A stretch of DNA of 64,000 bases from Paenibacillus sp. 1011MAR3C5 (lineage in GTDB: Bacteria; Bacillota; Bacilli; Paenibacillales; Paenibacillaceae): positions 1 to 64,000 of the forward strand of contig NZ_QZCF01000012.1 of assembly GCF_003591485.1 (NCBI RefSeq), written 5' to 3'. Positions 1 to 8,303 of this stretch are shown one piece after another. The translations under genes and the position numbers were made by a program. The notes under the pieces were generated by a model. That model saw nothing but the letters and a program-made list of their open reading frames with translations, was not told the origin of the DNA and did not search any database. Each line of letters starts with the position of its first letter. Within the stretch, counting starts at the first letter, position 1.

Positions 1-7
1 TTGATCG

Positions 8-124
8 TTTGGTGATGACGGCGAAGGGGAACCACGCGTTCCCATACCGAACACGACCGTTAAGCCCTTCAGCGCCGATGGTACTTGGACCGCAGGGTCC
101 TGGGAGAGTAGGACGTCGCCAAGC
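8..124 (+). rRNA. rrf: 5S ribosomal RNA
   Basis: This is a full-length 5S rRNA of about 117 nt. The conserved core CCCATACCGAACACG and the segment TTCAGCGCCGATGGTA are intact, and the 5' TTTGGTG pairs with the 3' GCCAAGC to close the terminal helix. It is probably the last gene of an rRNA operon whose 16S and 23S genes lie to the left of the window. A strong terminator follows within 10 nt. Confidence 0.95.
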
Positions 125-133
125 ACAAAATGG

Positions 134-163
134 CCTGCCGCAGTGATCTGCGGCAGGTTTTTT
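134..163 (+). terminator. rRNA operon terminator, copy 1
   Basis: A perfect 10-bp stem (CCTGCCGCAG / CTGCGGCAGG) with a 4-nt loop is followed by six T. An outer GCACAAAA/TTTTGTGC pair extends the hairpin, so it could work in both directions. Confidence 0.9.
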
Positions 164-376
164 GTGCGTTCGGGGACTTTGGGATAGACGAAGCCTTTCA
201 TCCCAAAGTCCCCTGGCGACGTTCCTCTCCCTACTGGGAGAGTGTCCGAACCTTTTCATCGAAGCAACTCGGCGATGCGGGCCCGGCCTTAGCGGTAGGT
301 TCAGACGCCGACCGTGATGCCGCGCTTCGAAGCCTACTCATCCGGTGCGGAATGGACATCGCCAAGCACAAAATGG

Positions 377-406
377 CCTGCCGCAGTGATCTGCGGCAGG
401 TTTTTT
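377..406 (+). terminator. rRNA operon terminator, copy 2
   Basis: This is the same stem-loop and T tract as at 134-163, carried by the second tandem unit. It would act as a back-up terminator for the rRNA operon. Confidence 0.85.
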
Positions 407-612
407 GTGCGTTCGGGGACTTTGGGATAGGCGAAGCCCTTCATCCCAAAGTCCCCGGCGACGTTCCTCTCCCTGCTGGGAGAGTGTCCGAACCTCTTCA
501 TCGAAGCAACTCGACGATGTGGGCCCGGCCTTAGCGGTAGGTTCAGACGCCGACCGTGATGTAGAGCTACGAAGTTTACTCATCCGGTGCGGAATGGACA
601 TCGCCAAGCACA

Positions 613-761
613 GGAGCCTATCGTATGGATGCGGTAGGCTGATTAAAGAGCAAATGAAAAAGATCAAAAGATAAAGCTTAAAAGATAAAGTCAAAAGATC
701 ATTCTCTACGGGAGAATGTGAAGGGCCCTGTTGCTTGTATGCGACAGGGCTTAAAACATTA
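613..761. other. Hairpin-rich intergenic tail, no gene seen
   Basis: The third, truncated repeat unit leads into an AGCCTA/TAGGCT hairpin (about 613-639), three AAAAGATAAAG-like direct repeats, a CATTCTC/GAGAATG hairpin (700-718) and a 10-bp hairpin at 725-750 (GCCCTGTTGC / GCGACAGGGC, one G-T pair). The last sits just beyond the stop codon of the minus-strand gene at 762 and may end its transcript, although it lacks a T tract on that strand. Confidence 0.4.
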
Positions 762-1292
762 TTAGCGATGATAATAGGATGCTTCTTTCCATTGAAGACG
801 CAGGACACCGTCCTTGCGCTGCTTGCGGAACGCAAAGGATAACATGAGCCGGGGAATGATGAGCCAGATGTGCCAAGAGATCAGACTGATCATAATGGAC
901 GGTGGTGTCCACGGATACAGGACAGCAATGATGCACAAGCCAAGCCAGAATAGATGGCGATGTACGCGTCTGAAGATCAGGAGCGAGATATCATTGGCCG
1001 GCTTAAATCCGATCCAGGGCGGTGTGATGCGCCATGTCCATTGACGCTCCGCTGCTTCAGTGACAGAGATAAAGGTTAAGACGATAATAATGAGGTGGAG
1101 CACTTGTATAGCGGCAAATCCGAATAACCAAGCGAATAAACCGTGAATGCCATAATTCAGCATTTGGAATCCGAGAAAAATAGCGGCTATGATGAGATGG
1201 CTCAGGATGAGCTCTGACTTGACGATGACTCTTTTGACCAATTGATATTGATAGATCGTGGCGTTCATTTGATCCGCTAACGATTGTTTCAT
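762..1292 (-). CDS. Multi-pass membrane protein of unknown function
   Basis: This reading frame encodes about 176 residues with four or five hydrophobic segments. There are two in the N-terminal half, around the strings LILSHLIIAAIFLGF and FGFAAIQVLHLIIIVLTF, and two near the C-terminus around LFWLGLCIIAVLYPW and ISWHIWLIIPRL. I do not recognise the family. The second ATG (1292) is preferred because AAGG lies 9 nt upstream, whereas the ATG at 1301 nearly abuts it. The gene stands alone on the minus strand between the rRNA operon tail and gin, and it lies outside the conserved yaa/yab order. An integral membrane location is inferred from composition only. Confidence 0.6.
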   Translation of the reverse strand: MKQSLADQMNATIYQYQLVKRVIVKSELILSHLIIAAIFLGFQMLNYGIHGLFAWLFGFAAIQVLHLIIIVLTFISVTEAAERQWTWRITPPWIGFKPANDISLLIFRRVHRHLFWLGLCIIAVLYPWTPPSIMISLISWHIWLIIPRLMLSFAFRKQRKDGVLRLQWKEASYYHR

Positions 1293-1445
1293 GCAGGACA
1301 TCCTTCCGTTATCTTGCTAAAACTTCATTACATATATCGGCAAATGCAGGAGGTTCGTGAAGTTTAACTTTTACGCTGCTGTCAATCACCATTCGCCCAG
1401 ACGCCGCATAAGATATATAAATATTTGAAATAGGTTATGAAACAA

Positions 1446-1477
1446 GTATATTTCACTAGAATTCGTGGCATAATAAT
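1446..1477 (+). promoter_or_regulatory. Candidate sigma-F promoter of gin
   Basis: GTATA at 1446-1450 matches the sigma-F -35 consensus (GYWTA). It is separated by exactly 16 nt from GGCATAATAA, which resembles the -10 (GG then an A/T-rich element). It lies about 40 nt upstream of gin, whose B. subtilis counterpart csfB is transcribed by sigma-F. One or two -10 positions deviate from consensus. Confidence 0.45.
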
Positions 1478-1515
1478 AGGAACAGAGTTAACGGAATGAG
1501 AAAGCGGGGATGATT

Positions 1516-1707
1516 ATGGATCAAACCACCACTCATCAATGTACGATTTGCGGCAAGCCGAAGTCGGAAGGGGAAGGTATCCGCATTGTACTCGGCTTCA
1601 TATGCGCCGACTGCGAAACCGAGATGGTCCATACGGATGTGAAGGATGCCAAATATCCGTTCTTCATTCATCAGATGAAACAATTGTTTGTTGAAAAAAA
1701 TGCTTGA
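1516..1707 (+). CDS. gin: Sigma-G inhibitor Gin (CsfB family)
   Basis: This small protein of about 63 residues has two CxxC pairs (Cys9/Cys12 and Cys30/Cys33) that form the zinc-binding knuckle of the Gin family. Gin binds forespore sigma-G and keeps it inactive until engulfment is complete. The second ATG (1516) is chosen because the GGGG ribosome-binding site lies 6 nt upstream; the ATG at 1510 is too close to it. The position directly before the yaaO-type decarboxylase matches csfB synteny in B. subtilis, and a sigma-F-like promoter precedes it. A strong terminator 2 nt downstream makes it monocistronic. Confidence 0.88.
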   Translation: MDQTTTHQCTICGKPKSEGEGIRIVLGFICADCETEMVHTDVKDAKYPFFIHQMKQLFVEKNA

Positions 1708-1708
1708 A

Positions 1709-1737
1709 ACAGCCCTGGGAACAGAGGCTGTTTTTTT
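1709..1737 (+). terminator. Terminator after gin
   Basis: A 6-bp stem ACAGCC/GGCTGT is followed by seven T. Confidence 0.85.
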
Positions 1738-1902
1738 ATATCCGCTGAATCGATTAGCAATACGTGCATGAGAGATACATGGGTGCAAAGCGTTATAAGC
1801 GCTGCCTTATTTACGTCTGGGACATGACTTCGTACAATAGATGAATAGATGTCCAATTATTCGAGGGACTAAGGGATTGGAACGGAAGGGTGAAAGAACG
1901 CG

Positions 1903-3408
1903 ATGGGAAGAATAAATGCACCGTTATTTGAGGCATTGATGAGACATGCGGGAAGCAGTCCGACCAGCTTTCATGTACCAGGTCATCATAACGGCGAAGC
2001 TCTACTGCATGCGCTCCATACTATAGATCCCAATGATTCATTAGAAATAGGAAAGCAGCTATCCGCAGTGATGCGGTTGGATCTGACGGAGCTGTCTTCC
2101 ACCGATGATCTGCATCATCCGGAAGGCGCTATTCTGGCAGCGCAGCGTCTGGCAGCGCAATGTTATGGAGCGGAGGAGACTTGCTTTCTGATTGGTGGCA
2201 GCACATCTGGTAATTTGGGGATGATTCTCGCTGTGTGCGATCCCGGCGATATTATCATCGTACAGCGGAATGTCCATAAATCAGTTATTAATGGGATGAA
2301 GCTGGCAGGCGCCAAGGCTATATTCCTGACACCTCATATCGATTCAAGTACAGGCATCTCAACGATTCCATCGCTTGAGCAGGTCAAGCTGGCGCTTCGA
2401 CAATACCCGCAAGCGAAAGCTGTATTCCTTACAAATCCGAACTACTACGGGATGAGCGTGAAGCTGGATGCATATGTAGAGGCCTGCCATGAACAAAACA
2501 AGCCGCTTCTGATCGATGAAGCCCATGGAGCTCATTATGGGATGCATCCAGATCTGCCGAATTCGGCGATTCAGGCGGGCGCAGATGGGGTAGTCCAATC
2601 CACGCATAAGACCCTGCCAGCGCTAACGATGGGAGCTATGCTTCATATGCAGGGACAGCTTCTGGATCGACGTAGGGTGCGGGAGGCGCTGGCTATGGTG
2701 CAGAGCTCCAGTCCTTCGTTCCCCATTATGGCTTCACTCGATATTTCCCGCGCAATAGTGGATAAGCTTGGCGGCAATCTCTTCCATACGGCAATCGAGG
2801 CGGTACATTCTTTCCGAATATGGGTAAAGGAAAGTAAGATGATATTCACCGTAGGGGAGACTGAGCTTCATCCGGACAAAAAGACGGATCCGCTGAGACT
2901 AATATTGACGGTACCGAGCGGGAAGCTGACAGGATTCGAGCTGCATCGGGAGCTGGAGAAGCGCGGTTGCTGGGCGGAGATGTCGGATCCTCTATATACG
3001 GTACTGGTCATAGGTCCTCATGTCTGCGCTGAAGGGGCTATATCCCGGTTAAAGGATGCTTTGACAGATATTCATCATGCCTATGCTTCTGCCGAATGCC
3101 GTCAATTAGAACGACAGGAGCAGATGGAGTCCAAGGACCCAAACGAAGGGATCAGCGAGCCGGTCTCCTTCGCAAGAGTGAAGAAGCAGACAAGCAGGAG
3201 TGTTCCCTTGCATGAGGCCCTCCATCATCCATCCGCTGAGATGATCATTCCTTACCCTCCGGGGATACCGCTTCTCTATCCGGGAGAGCGATTCACGGAT
3301 CGTCATCTTGCGGATATCCGGCGATTATCGGATGCGGGTGCGAGGTTCCAGGGAGCTGAGGACAGCACAATGGATATAGTAGCTATATTAATAGAAGAGA
3401 AATGTTGA
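1903..3408 (+). CDS. PLP-dependent Orn/Lys/Arg decarboxylase family protein (YaaO-like)
   Basis: This 501-residue fold-type I PLP enzyme belongs to the Orn/Lys/Arg decarboxylase family. The Schiff-base lysine is K236 in the motif STHKTL, and the cofactor-contacting aspartate lies in LLIDEAHGAH. The glycine-rich segment GGSTSGNLG (around residues 98-106) binds the PLP phosphate. The protein lacks the N-terminal wing domain of inducible enterobacterial decarboxylases, as YaaO does, and its C-terminal domain begins near residue 370. The substrate cannot be read from sequence: arginine, lysine or ornithine are all possible. It precedes tmk as in B. subtilis, and tmk appears to have its own promoter. 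Confidence 0.9.
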   Translation: MGRINAPLFEALMRHAGSSPTSFHVPGHHNGEALLHALHTIDPNDSLEIGKQLSAVMRLDLTELSSTDDLHHPEGAILAAQRLAAQCYGAEETCFLIGGSTSGNLGMILAVCDPGDIIIVQRNVHKSVINGMKLAGAKAIFLTPHIDSSTGISTIPSLEQVKLALRQYPQAKAVFLTNPNYYGMSVKLDAYVEACHEQNKPLLIDEAHGAHYGMHPDLPNSAIQAGADGVVQSTHKTLPALTMGAMLHMQGQLLDRRRVREALAMVQSSSPSFPIMASLDISRAIVDKLGGNLFHTAIEAVHSFRIWVKESKMIFTVGETELHPDKKTDPLRLILTVPSGKLTGFELHRELEKRGCWAEMSDPLYTVLVIGPHVCAEGAISRLKDALTDIHHAYASAECRQLERQEQMESKDPNEGISEPVSFARVKKQTSRSVPLHEALHHPSAEMIIPYPPGIPLLYPGERFTDRHLADIRRLSDAGARFQGAEDSTMDIVAILIEEKC

Positions 3409-3446
3409 AGAGGGTCGAAATACAGGGGATATCCCTTTAAATTTCA

Positions 3447-3475
3447 TTGTAGTAGCAGTACCGCTTTGTTACAAT
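3447..3475 (+). promoter_or_regulatory. Candidate sigma-A promoter for tmk
   Basis: TTGTAG (3447-3452), a 17-bp spacer and TACAAT (3470-3475) lie 43 bp upstream of the tmk start. Confidence 0.5.
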
Positions 3476-3517
3476 GAAAGGACAAGGACGCTACTTACAG
3501 TAAGGGGAAACCGAAGA

Positions 3518-4153
3518 TTGACTACGGGACTGTTTATTACCATAGAAGGCGGCGAAGGCGCCGGCAAAAGCTCACTCATTGGGCAGCTTGCGAATACAAT
3601 ACAGAATAAGGGATATCGCGTAGTCGTGACGCGAGAGCCTGGGGGCATCCCGATCGCGGAGAAGATTCGCACCGTGATTCTGGACCCGGAGCATACAACG
3701 ATGGATGCAAGGACGGAGGCGCTGCTCTACGCGGCATCCCGCAGACAGCATCTGGTGGAGAAGGTTATTCCGGCTTTAGACGCAGGAGAGATTGTCATCT
3801 GCGACCGGTTCGTCGACAGCAGCCTTGCTTACCAAGGCCATGCAAGGGGACTTGGAATCGATGAAGTATGGCAAATCAATCAATTTGCCATCGGCGGTAC
3901 GATGCCTGATCTAACCATCTACATGGATGTCTCACCGGAGGTAGGGCTGTCGCGAATCGCGAGCAATCCTCAGCGGGAGATTAACCGTCTGGATCTGGAG
4001 AGACATTCGTTCCATGAACGGGTACGCGAAGGTTATCACTTGGTGATGCAACAATTCCCGGATCGCATACACCGGGTAGATGCGGAGGAAACGCCGGATC
4101 GGGTGCTGCAAGCGGTTGTGGCTATTGTCGAACAACGCTTGAGTAGGATATAG
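3518..4153 (+). CDS. tmk: Thymidylate kinase
   Basis: This enzyme phosphorylates dTMP to dTDP with ATP in the cytoplasm, a step shared by the de novo and salvage routes to dTTP. The 211-residue protein has the P-loop GGEGAGKS at residues 11-18, the DRF motif followed by SSLAYQG that contacts dTMP, and a lid region near residues 140-160. The start is TTG, supported by AAGGGG 10 nt upstream and by alignment of the P-loop to the family's usual N-terminal position. It lies between the yaaO-type gene and darA exactly as in Bacillus. Confidence 0.96.
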   Translation: MTTGLFITIEGGEGAGKSSLIGQLANTIQNKGYRVVVTREPGGIPIAEKIRTVILDPEHTTMDARTEALLYAASRRQHLVEKVIPALDAGEIVICDRFVDSSLAYQGHARGLGIDEVWQINQFAIGGTMPDLTIYMDVSPEVGLSRIASNPQREINRLDLERHSFHERVREGYHLVMQQFPDRIHRVDAEETPDRVLQAVVAIVEQRLSRI

Positions 4154-4358
4154 CTTGCTTCGTTGCAGCGTCAATTGTAAGGAGTATCACAACAAGAGCA
4201 CAGAGGAAGACTAAGTGATTTATTACCACAATAGAATATATAGGTTTTCCGAGGGTATCGGATATATAAATTCTATTTGGCGATAAAACCTACCTCTGAA
4301 CGTACTCGCTCAATCTGAAAGGCACGATAGTGGGTTTCTCATTTACCTATTCTAATGA

Positions 4359-4706
<348 letters not shown>

Positions 4707-4721
4707 TTGGGTGTGACATAG

Positions 4722-5165
4722 ATGAGAGTTGACCAAGGTTGGCGCCCGGTCGGGCAGAACCGGGCGAGCGCCGATTCATCCATGAAGCCGGTGCAGCCCG
4801 CAAGCTTCGCTGATGTGATGGTGCAGCAGGATGCGCAGCGGACGCAGGAGCAGCTGAATCAGAAGCTGCAAGATATTCATCGGCAAGGCGATCGGCTCGC
4901 CAAGAATATGACAGTAAGGGAACTGATGCTATATCGCCAAATGGTGAAGCGGTTCCTGGAGGATACAATCAGACGCGGCGTCGGCTTGAAGGAAGTAAGA
5001 GGCTTCGACCGCCGCGGGCGGGTGAAACGCTACAAGCTTCTGGATGAAATCGACGCCACGCTTGTAACGATGGCGGAGGACTTGCTCGACAGTGAGGAAG
5101 GAAGAATCGAGCTGTTGAACAAAATAGGCGAGATAAGAGGGATTCTGATCAATCTCATGTTCTAG
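4722..5165 (+). CDS. yaaR: YaaR family protein (DUF327)
   Basis: This 147-residue mostly helical protein has a polar, low-complexity N-terminus (residues 1-50) and a charged helical core containing RELMLYRQMVKRFLEDT and IDATLVTMAEDLLDSEEGR, which match the YaaR family. The function is unknown. Genomic linkage to darA and holB is conserved across Bacillales, which suggests a role with replication or c-di-AMP signalling, but this is only inferred from position. The upstream ribosome-binding site is weak, so translation may be coupled to darA. Confidence 0.85.
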   Translation: MRVDQGWRPVGQNRASADSSMKPVQPASFADVMVQQDAQRTQEQLNQKLQDIHRQGDRLAKNMTVRELMLYRQMVKRFLEDTIRRGVGLKEVRGFDRRGRVKRYKLLDEIDATLVTMAEDLLDSEEGRIELLNKIGEIRGILINLMF

Positions 5166-5197
5166 CCTTGCGATGCCAGGAAAGGTAAGGAACGATA

Positions 5198-6178
5198 GTG
5201 ATGAGCTTAGAGCATGCCGACGTACAATGGAAGGCGCAGCGTATACTGAAGCACGCCCTCCAAAGCGATAAAATTTCACATGCCTATCTATTCAGCGGTC
5301 CATCCGGCACAGGAAGAATGGAGATGGCTCGGCAATTTGCCAAAGCGCTGTTCTGCAGCACCGATGGCTGGGATGCTTGCGGCGAATGTCTGGAATGCCG
5401 GAAGTTCGACCATGGCAATCAGAGCGATCTGATTATGGTTGCCCCGGACGGGCAAAGCATTAAGATTGACCAGATCCGTGAATTGCAACGTTCGCTGTCC
5501 TATCGCAGCACGCAGACAGGACGCGTCGTCTATATTATTGAAGCGGCGGAGAAGATGACGATTCAAGCGGCGAATAGCTTGCTGAAGTTTCTGGAGGAAC
5601 CGGTATCTCCGATCGTTGCGATTTTAATTACGGATAATGGACAAGCGGTATTGCCGACCATTCGGTCGCGTACGCAGTGGGTGCCTTTCCTTCCGATGCT
5701 GCCGGAGGCGATGCTGGAGCGTCTGGTGGCGGAAGGTGCTTCGCCTCTGCTGGCTAGAGCGGCTGTTCAGTTATCGTCCGGGCTTGATGGAGCTAGACAA
5801 ATTCTCCAGCAGAATGGGTTTGCAGAAATCAGAAACCTAGTGATACAATTAGGCAAGGAGAGTACGTCCCGATTCACCGCGGCGATGATCACTGCCCAGC
5901 AGCAGTTATTTAAGACAGACTTAGCGAATCACATGGATCTGCTGCTTTCATTATTGACACTATGGTTTAAAGATTTGACACAGGTCCAGGCCGGAAGGCA
6001 GGACAAGCTTGTTTTTATAGATCAGTTGGAATGGATAAGCAGCAATGCTTATAACCGCTCCTTCGCGGGTTGGGTAAGCTGTATGGAGCATGTCTTGGAA
6101 GCAGGCAAGCGCATGCGGGCGAATGTATCGCCACAACTTGCGTTCGAGCAACTATTGGTAAACTTACAGGAGGGCTAA
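5198..6178 (+). CDS. holB: DNA polymerase III subunit delta prime
   Basis: This is the clamp-loader subunit that helps open and load the beta sliding clamp at the replication fork. The 326-residue protein has the AAA+ N-terminal segment SHAYLFSGPSGTGR, a four-cysteine zinc module (CGECLEC following an upstream Cys) around residues 52-67, and the sensor segment NSLLKFLEEP. The usual Walker A lysine is replaced by arginine (GTGRM), consistent with a subunit that need not hydrolyse ATP. The start may be GTG 5198 or ATG 5201; both follow AAGG. RicT begins 3 nt after its stop, so the two are translationally coupled. Confidence 0.95.
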   Translation: MMSLEHADVQWKAQRILKHALQSDKISHAYLFSGPSGTGRMEMARQFAKALFCSTDGWDACGECLECRKFDHGNQSDLIMVAPDGQSIKIDQIRELQRSLSYRSTQTGRVVYIIEAAEKMTIQAANSLLKFLEEPVSPIVAILITDNGQAVLPTIRSRTQWVPFLPMLPEAMLERLVAEGASPLLARAAVQLSSGLDGARQILQQNGFAEIRNLVIQLGKESTSRFTAAMITAQQQLFKTDLANHMDLLLSLLTLWFKDLTQVQAGRQDKLVFIDQLEWISSNAYNRSFAGWVSCMEHVLEAGKRMRANVSPQLAFEQLLVNLQEG

Positions 6179-6181
6179 TCC

Positions 6182-6985
6182 TTGTATAATGTCATCGGTG
6201 TCCGCTTCAAGAAGGCGGGCAAGATCTATTACTTTGACCCGGTCGAGCACCCCGTGGATAAGGAACAGCATGTGATTGTTGAGACCGCCCGCGGAATCGA
6301 ATACGGTAAAGTGGTGGTGGGACAGAAGCAAGTCGGTGAATCAGATGTTGTTCTCCCTCTCAAGAAGGTGATACGAATCGCAAGCGAGGTTGATGCGCAG
6401 GTTGTGGAAGAAAACCGTGCAGCAGCCAAGAATGCATTCGCAACCTGTCTTGATAAAATCAAGAGCCATCAGCTTCGCATGAAGCTGGTTGATGTCGAAT
6501 TTACGTTCGACCGCAATAAAATCATTTTCTACTTTACGGCTGAAGGCCGTGTCGACTTCCGGGAGCTCGTCAAGGATCTGGCCAGTGTGTTCCGGACCAG
6601 AATCGAGCTTCGCCAGATCGGCGTACGGGATGAAGCGAAGATGCTTGGCGGCATCGGGCCTTGCGGACGCGTCCTCTGCTGTTCCTCATGGCTCGGTGAC
6701 TTCGAGCCGGTCTCCATCAAGATGGCCAAAGACCAGAATCTATCGCTGAATCCTACGAAAATATCGGGCCTGTGCGGACGTCTGATGTGCTGTTTGAAGT
6801 ATGAGCATGACAATTATGAGAGCGTGCGCGAAGAATTGCCTGCCGTGGGCAAGATCGTCGTTACTTCGTATGGTGAGGGCAAAGTGACAGGAATCAATGC
6901 CGGATCGAAGAGTGTGTATGTGCAGCTGTTCGATTTACCAGGCAAGCCAAAAGAGTTGCCGTTAGACGACGTCGTTGTGAAGTAA
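6182..6985 (+). CDS. ricT: Regulatory iron-sulfur-containing complex subunit RicT (YaaT, PSP1 domain)
   Basis: This 267-residue PSP1-domain protein is one subunit of the RicA-RicF-RicT complex. In B. subtilis that complex stimulates maturation of mRNAs with RNase Y and is needed for sporulation, competence and biofilm formation. The cysteine-rich motifs GPCGRVLCCSSWL and GLCGRLMCCLKYEHDNY carry the residues associated with Fe-S binding. The start is TTG, with GGAGGG 7 nt upstream and overlapping the end of holB. The length and motifs match the family, and the gene is followed by yabA as in Bacillus. Confidence 0.96.
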   Translation: MYNVIGVRFKKAGKIYYFDPVEHPVDKEQHVIVETARGIEYGKVVVGQKQVGESDVVLPLKKVIRIASEVDAQVVEENRAAAKNAFATCLDKIKSHQLRMKLVDVEFTFDRNKIIFYFTAEGRVDFRELVKDLASVFRTRIELRQIGVRDEAKMLGGIGPCGRVLCCSSWLGDFEPVSIKMAKDQNLSLNPTKISGLCGRLMCCLKYEHDNYESVREELPAVGKIVVTSYGEGKVTGINAGSKSVYVQLFDLPGKPKELPLDDVVVK

Positions 6986-7050
6986 GCAAGCGGCAGAAGT
7001 CATTCTGATAGGTGAGGTAACGCTCACGCTTGAAGTTCTGGGGTGGGAAC

Positions 7051-7452
7051 TTGGAGAAGAGAGATATTTTTGTTCAAATGGATGAATTGGATAATCGAAT
7101 GGGAGTGTTCCATGCCGAGCTCAGCGCTCTGAAGCAAAAGGTAAAGGAGCTGCTGGAGGAGAACAAGCGTCTTAGCATCGAGAATCATCAGCTGCGGCAG
7201 GTATTCAGGCGAGAGACGACATCCGAACGCGAAGCGGTGGGAGTTGCCGTACAGAGCGAGATCCGTACGGCGGATGCGGAGCTGTCGCCGAATCATGAGG
7301 CTGGCCTCGAAGAGGGCAGCGTTGCGGTAGGCGAGGGTCATGACAATCTCACGCGGCTATATCATGAAGGATTCCATATTTGCAACGTATATTACGGACA
7401 TCTGCGAACGGAGGGCGACTGTCTGTTCTGCCTCTCCTTCTTGAACAAATAA
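7051..7452 (+). CDS. yabA: Replication initiation control protein YabA
   Basis: YabA restrains replication initiation by bridging DnaA and the DnaN clamp. The protein of about 133 residues has an N-terminal coiled coil (residues 5-55, heptads around [16 protein letters not shown]), a variable acidic linker and a C-terminal zinc module with EGFHICN and [10 protein letters not shown]. The start is taken as the TTG at 7051 because the GGGGTGG site sits 4-5 nt upstream and the protein then begins like its relatives; an in-frame TTG at 7030 has no such site. A terminator follows directly. Confidence 0.93.
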   Translation: MEKRDIFVQMDELDNRMGVFHAELSALKQKVKELLEENKRLSIENHQLRQVFRRETTSEREAVGVAVQSEIRTADAELSPNHEAGLEEGSVAVGEGHDNLTRLYHEGFHICNVYYGHLRTEGDCLFCLSFLNK

Positions 7453-7469
7453 GTGGAATCCGTATCGAC

Positions 7470-7503
7470 AGGTCGTCCTTACCGCTGAGGACGGCCTTTT
7501 TTC
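7470..7503 (+). terminator. Terminator after yabA
   Basis: A 10-bp stem (AGGTCGTCCT / AGGACGGCCT) is followed by a run of T interrupted by one C, ending the operon that begins at darA or earlier. Confidence 0.8.
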
Positions 7504-7571
7504 TAAATAATTTTGGGGTAAGAAACAGACTAAAAATGGAAAAAATGAACGAAGGATATAAAGGAGAGACC

Positions 7572-8303
7572 TTGAACGTGTCTGAACAACCATCTATACC
7601 TCTTGCCGAGGGTGAAAGAATCGACGATTTGTTAACGGATACAGGGCTAATGATTATTCAAAGCCGTGAAGTGTTCAGCTTCTCGCTCGACGCAGTGCTC
7701 TTGTCGCGATTTGCGAATATTCCGAAGCACGGCCGGATTGCCGATCTATGCTCAGGCAACGGCGTTATTCCGATTCTGCTCTCGTCAAGGACGCAAGCTT
7801 CCATCGATGCGATTGAAATTCAGCCGAGACTCGCCGATATGGCGCGAAGAAGCGTCGCATTGAACGGTCTTGAGGAACAGATTACTGTGCTGGAGCAAGA
7901 TTTGCGGACTTATCCGAAAATTGTGGCCAATGGCGCCTATGATGCAATTACGGTGAATCCGCCTTATATGCCGGTTACGGCTGGCGATAAAAATGAGAAT
8001 GAGCATTATGCCATTGCACGCCATGAAATTCATTGCACGCTGGACGATTTGTCCCAAGCCTGCTGCAGGCTGCTGCGTCCGGGCGGCAAGCTGTCGATGG
8101 TCCATCGGCCATCCCGGCTGCTTGATATTGTAGAATCGCTTAGACGCTGGAAGCTGGAGCCGAAGCGAATCCAATTCGTCCATCCCCATGCAGGTGCGGA
8201 AGCGAATATGGTATTAATCGAAGCCATGCGTGACGGGAAGCCGGATATTAAGCTGCTGCCGCCTATTATGGTATACAACGACGAAGGAGTTCAGATTGTA
8301 TGA
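7572..8303 (+). CDS. trmN6: tRNA1(Val) adenine-N6-methyltransferase-like protein (YabB/TrmN6)
   Basis: This SAM-dependent class I methyltransferase of about 243 residues has the SAM-binding segment IADLCSGNGVIP near residue 56 and the catalytic NPPY motif at residues 129-132, typical of enzymes that methylate an exocyclic amine of adenine. By family it modifies tRNA. The TTG at 7572 follows AAGGAG by 5 nt; GTG 7578 is the alternative. The stop overlaps the start of rsmI (ATGA), so the two are coupled. The yazA gene (GIY-YIG nuclease-like) that separates them in B. subtilis is missing here. Confidence 0.88.
   Translation: MNVSEQPSIPLAEGERIDDLLTDTGLMIIQSREVFSFSLDAVLLSRFANIPKHGRIADLCSGNGVIPILLSSRTQASIDAIEIQPRLADMARRSVALNGLEEQITVLEQDLRTYPKIVANGAYDAITVNPPYMPVTAGDKNENEHYAIARHEIHCTLDDLSQACCRLLRPGGKLSMVHRPSRLLDIVESLRRWKLEPKRIQFVHPHAGAEANMVLIEAMRDGKPDIKLLPPIMVYNDEGVQIV

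Larger units (their letters stand above)
111..595. repeat. Two tandem ~243-bp copies of the 5S 3' tail plus terminator region
   Basis: The segment beginning GGACGTCGCCAAGCAC at 111 recurs as GGACATCGCCAAGCAC at 354 and again, truncated, at 596, giving periods of 243 and 242 bp. Each unit starts with the last nucleotides of 5S rRNA, carries a rho-independent terminator and ends in a stretch containing AGCGGTAGGTTCAGACGCC. The copies differ at only a few positions. Short reading frames across the units are artefacts of the repeat. The array looks like duplication of the rRNA operon tail without a second intact 5S gene. Confidence 0.85.

Noticed and set aside
130-674. Plus-strand frames across the 5S tail repeats
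   Set aside because: They arise from the tandem non-coding terminator repeat and repeat the same peptide.
7380-7571. Extended N-terminus for trmN6
   Set aside because: It overlaps yabA and its terminator; TTG 7572 follows AAGGAG.
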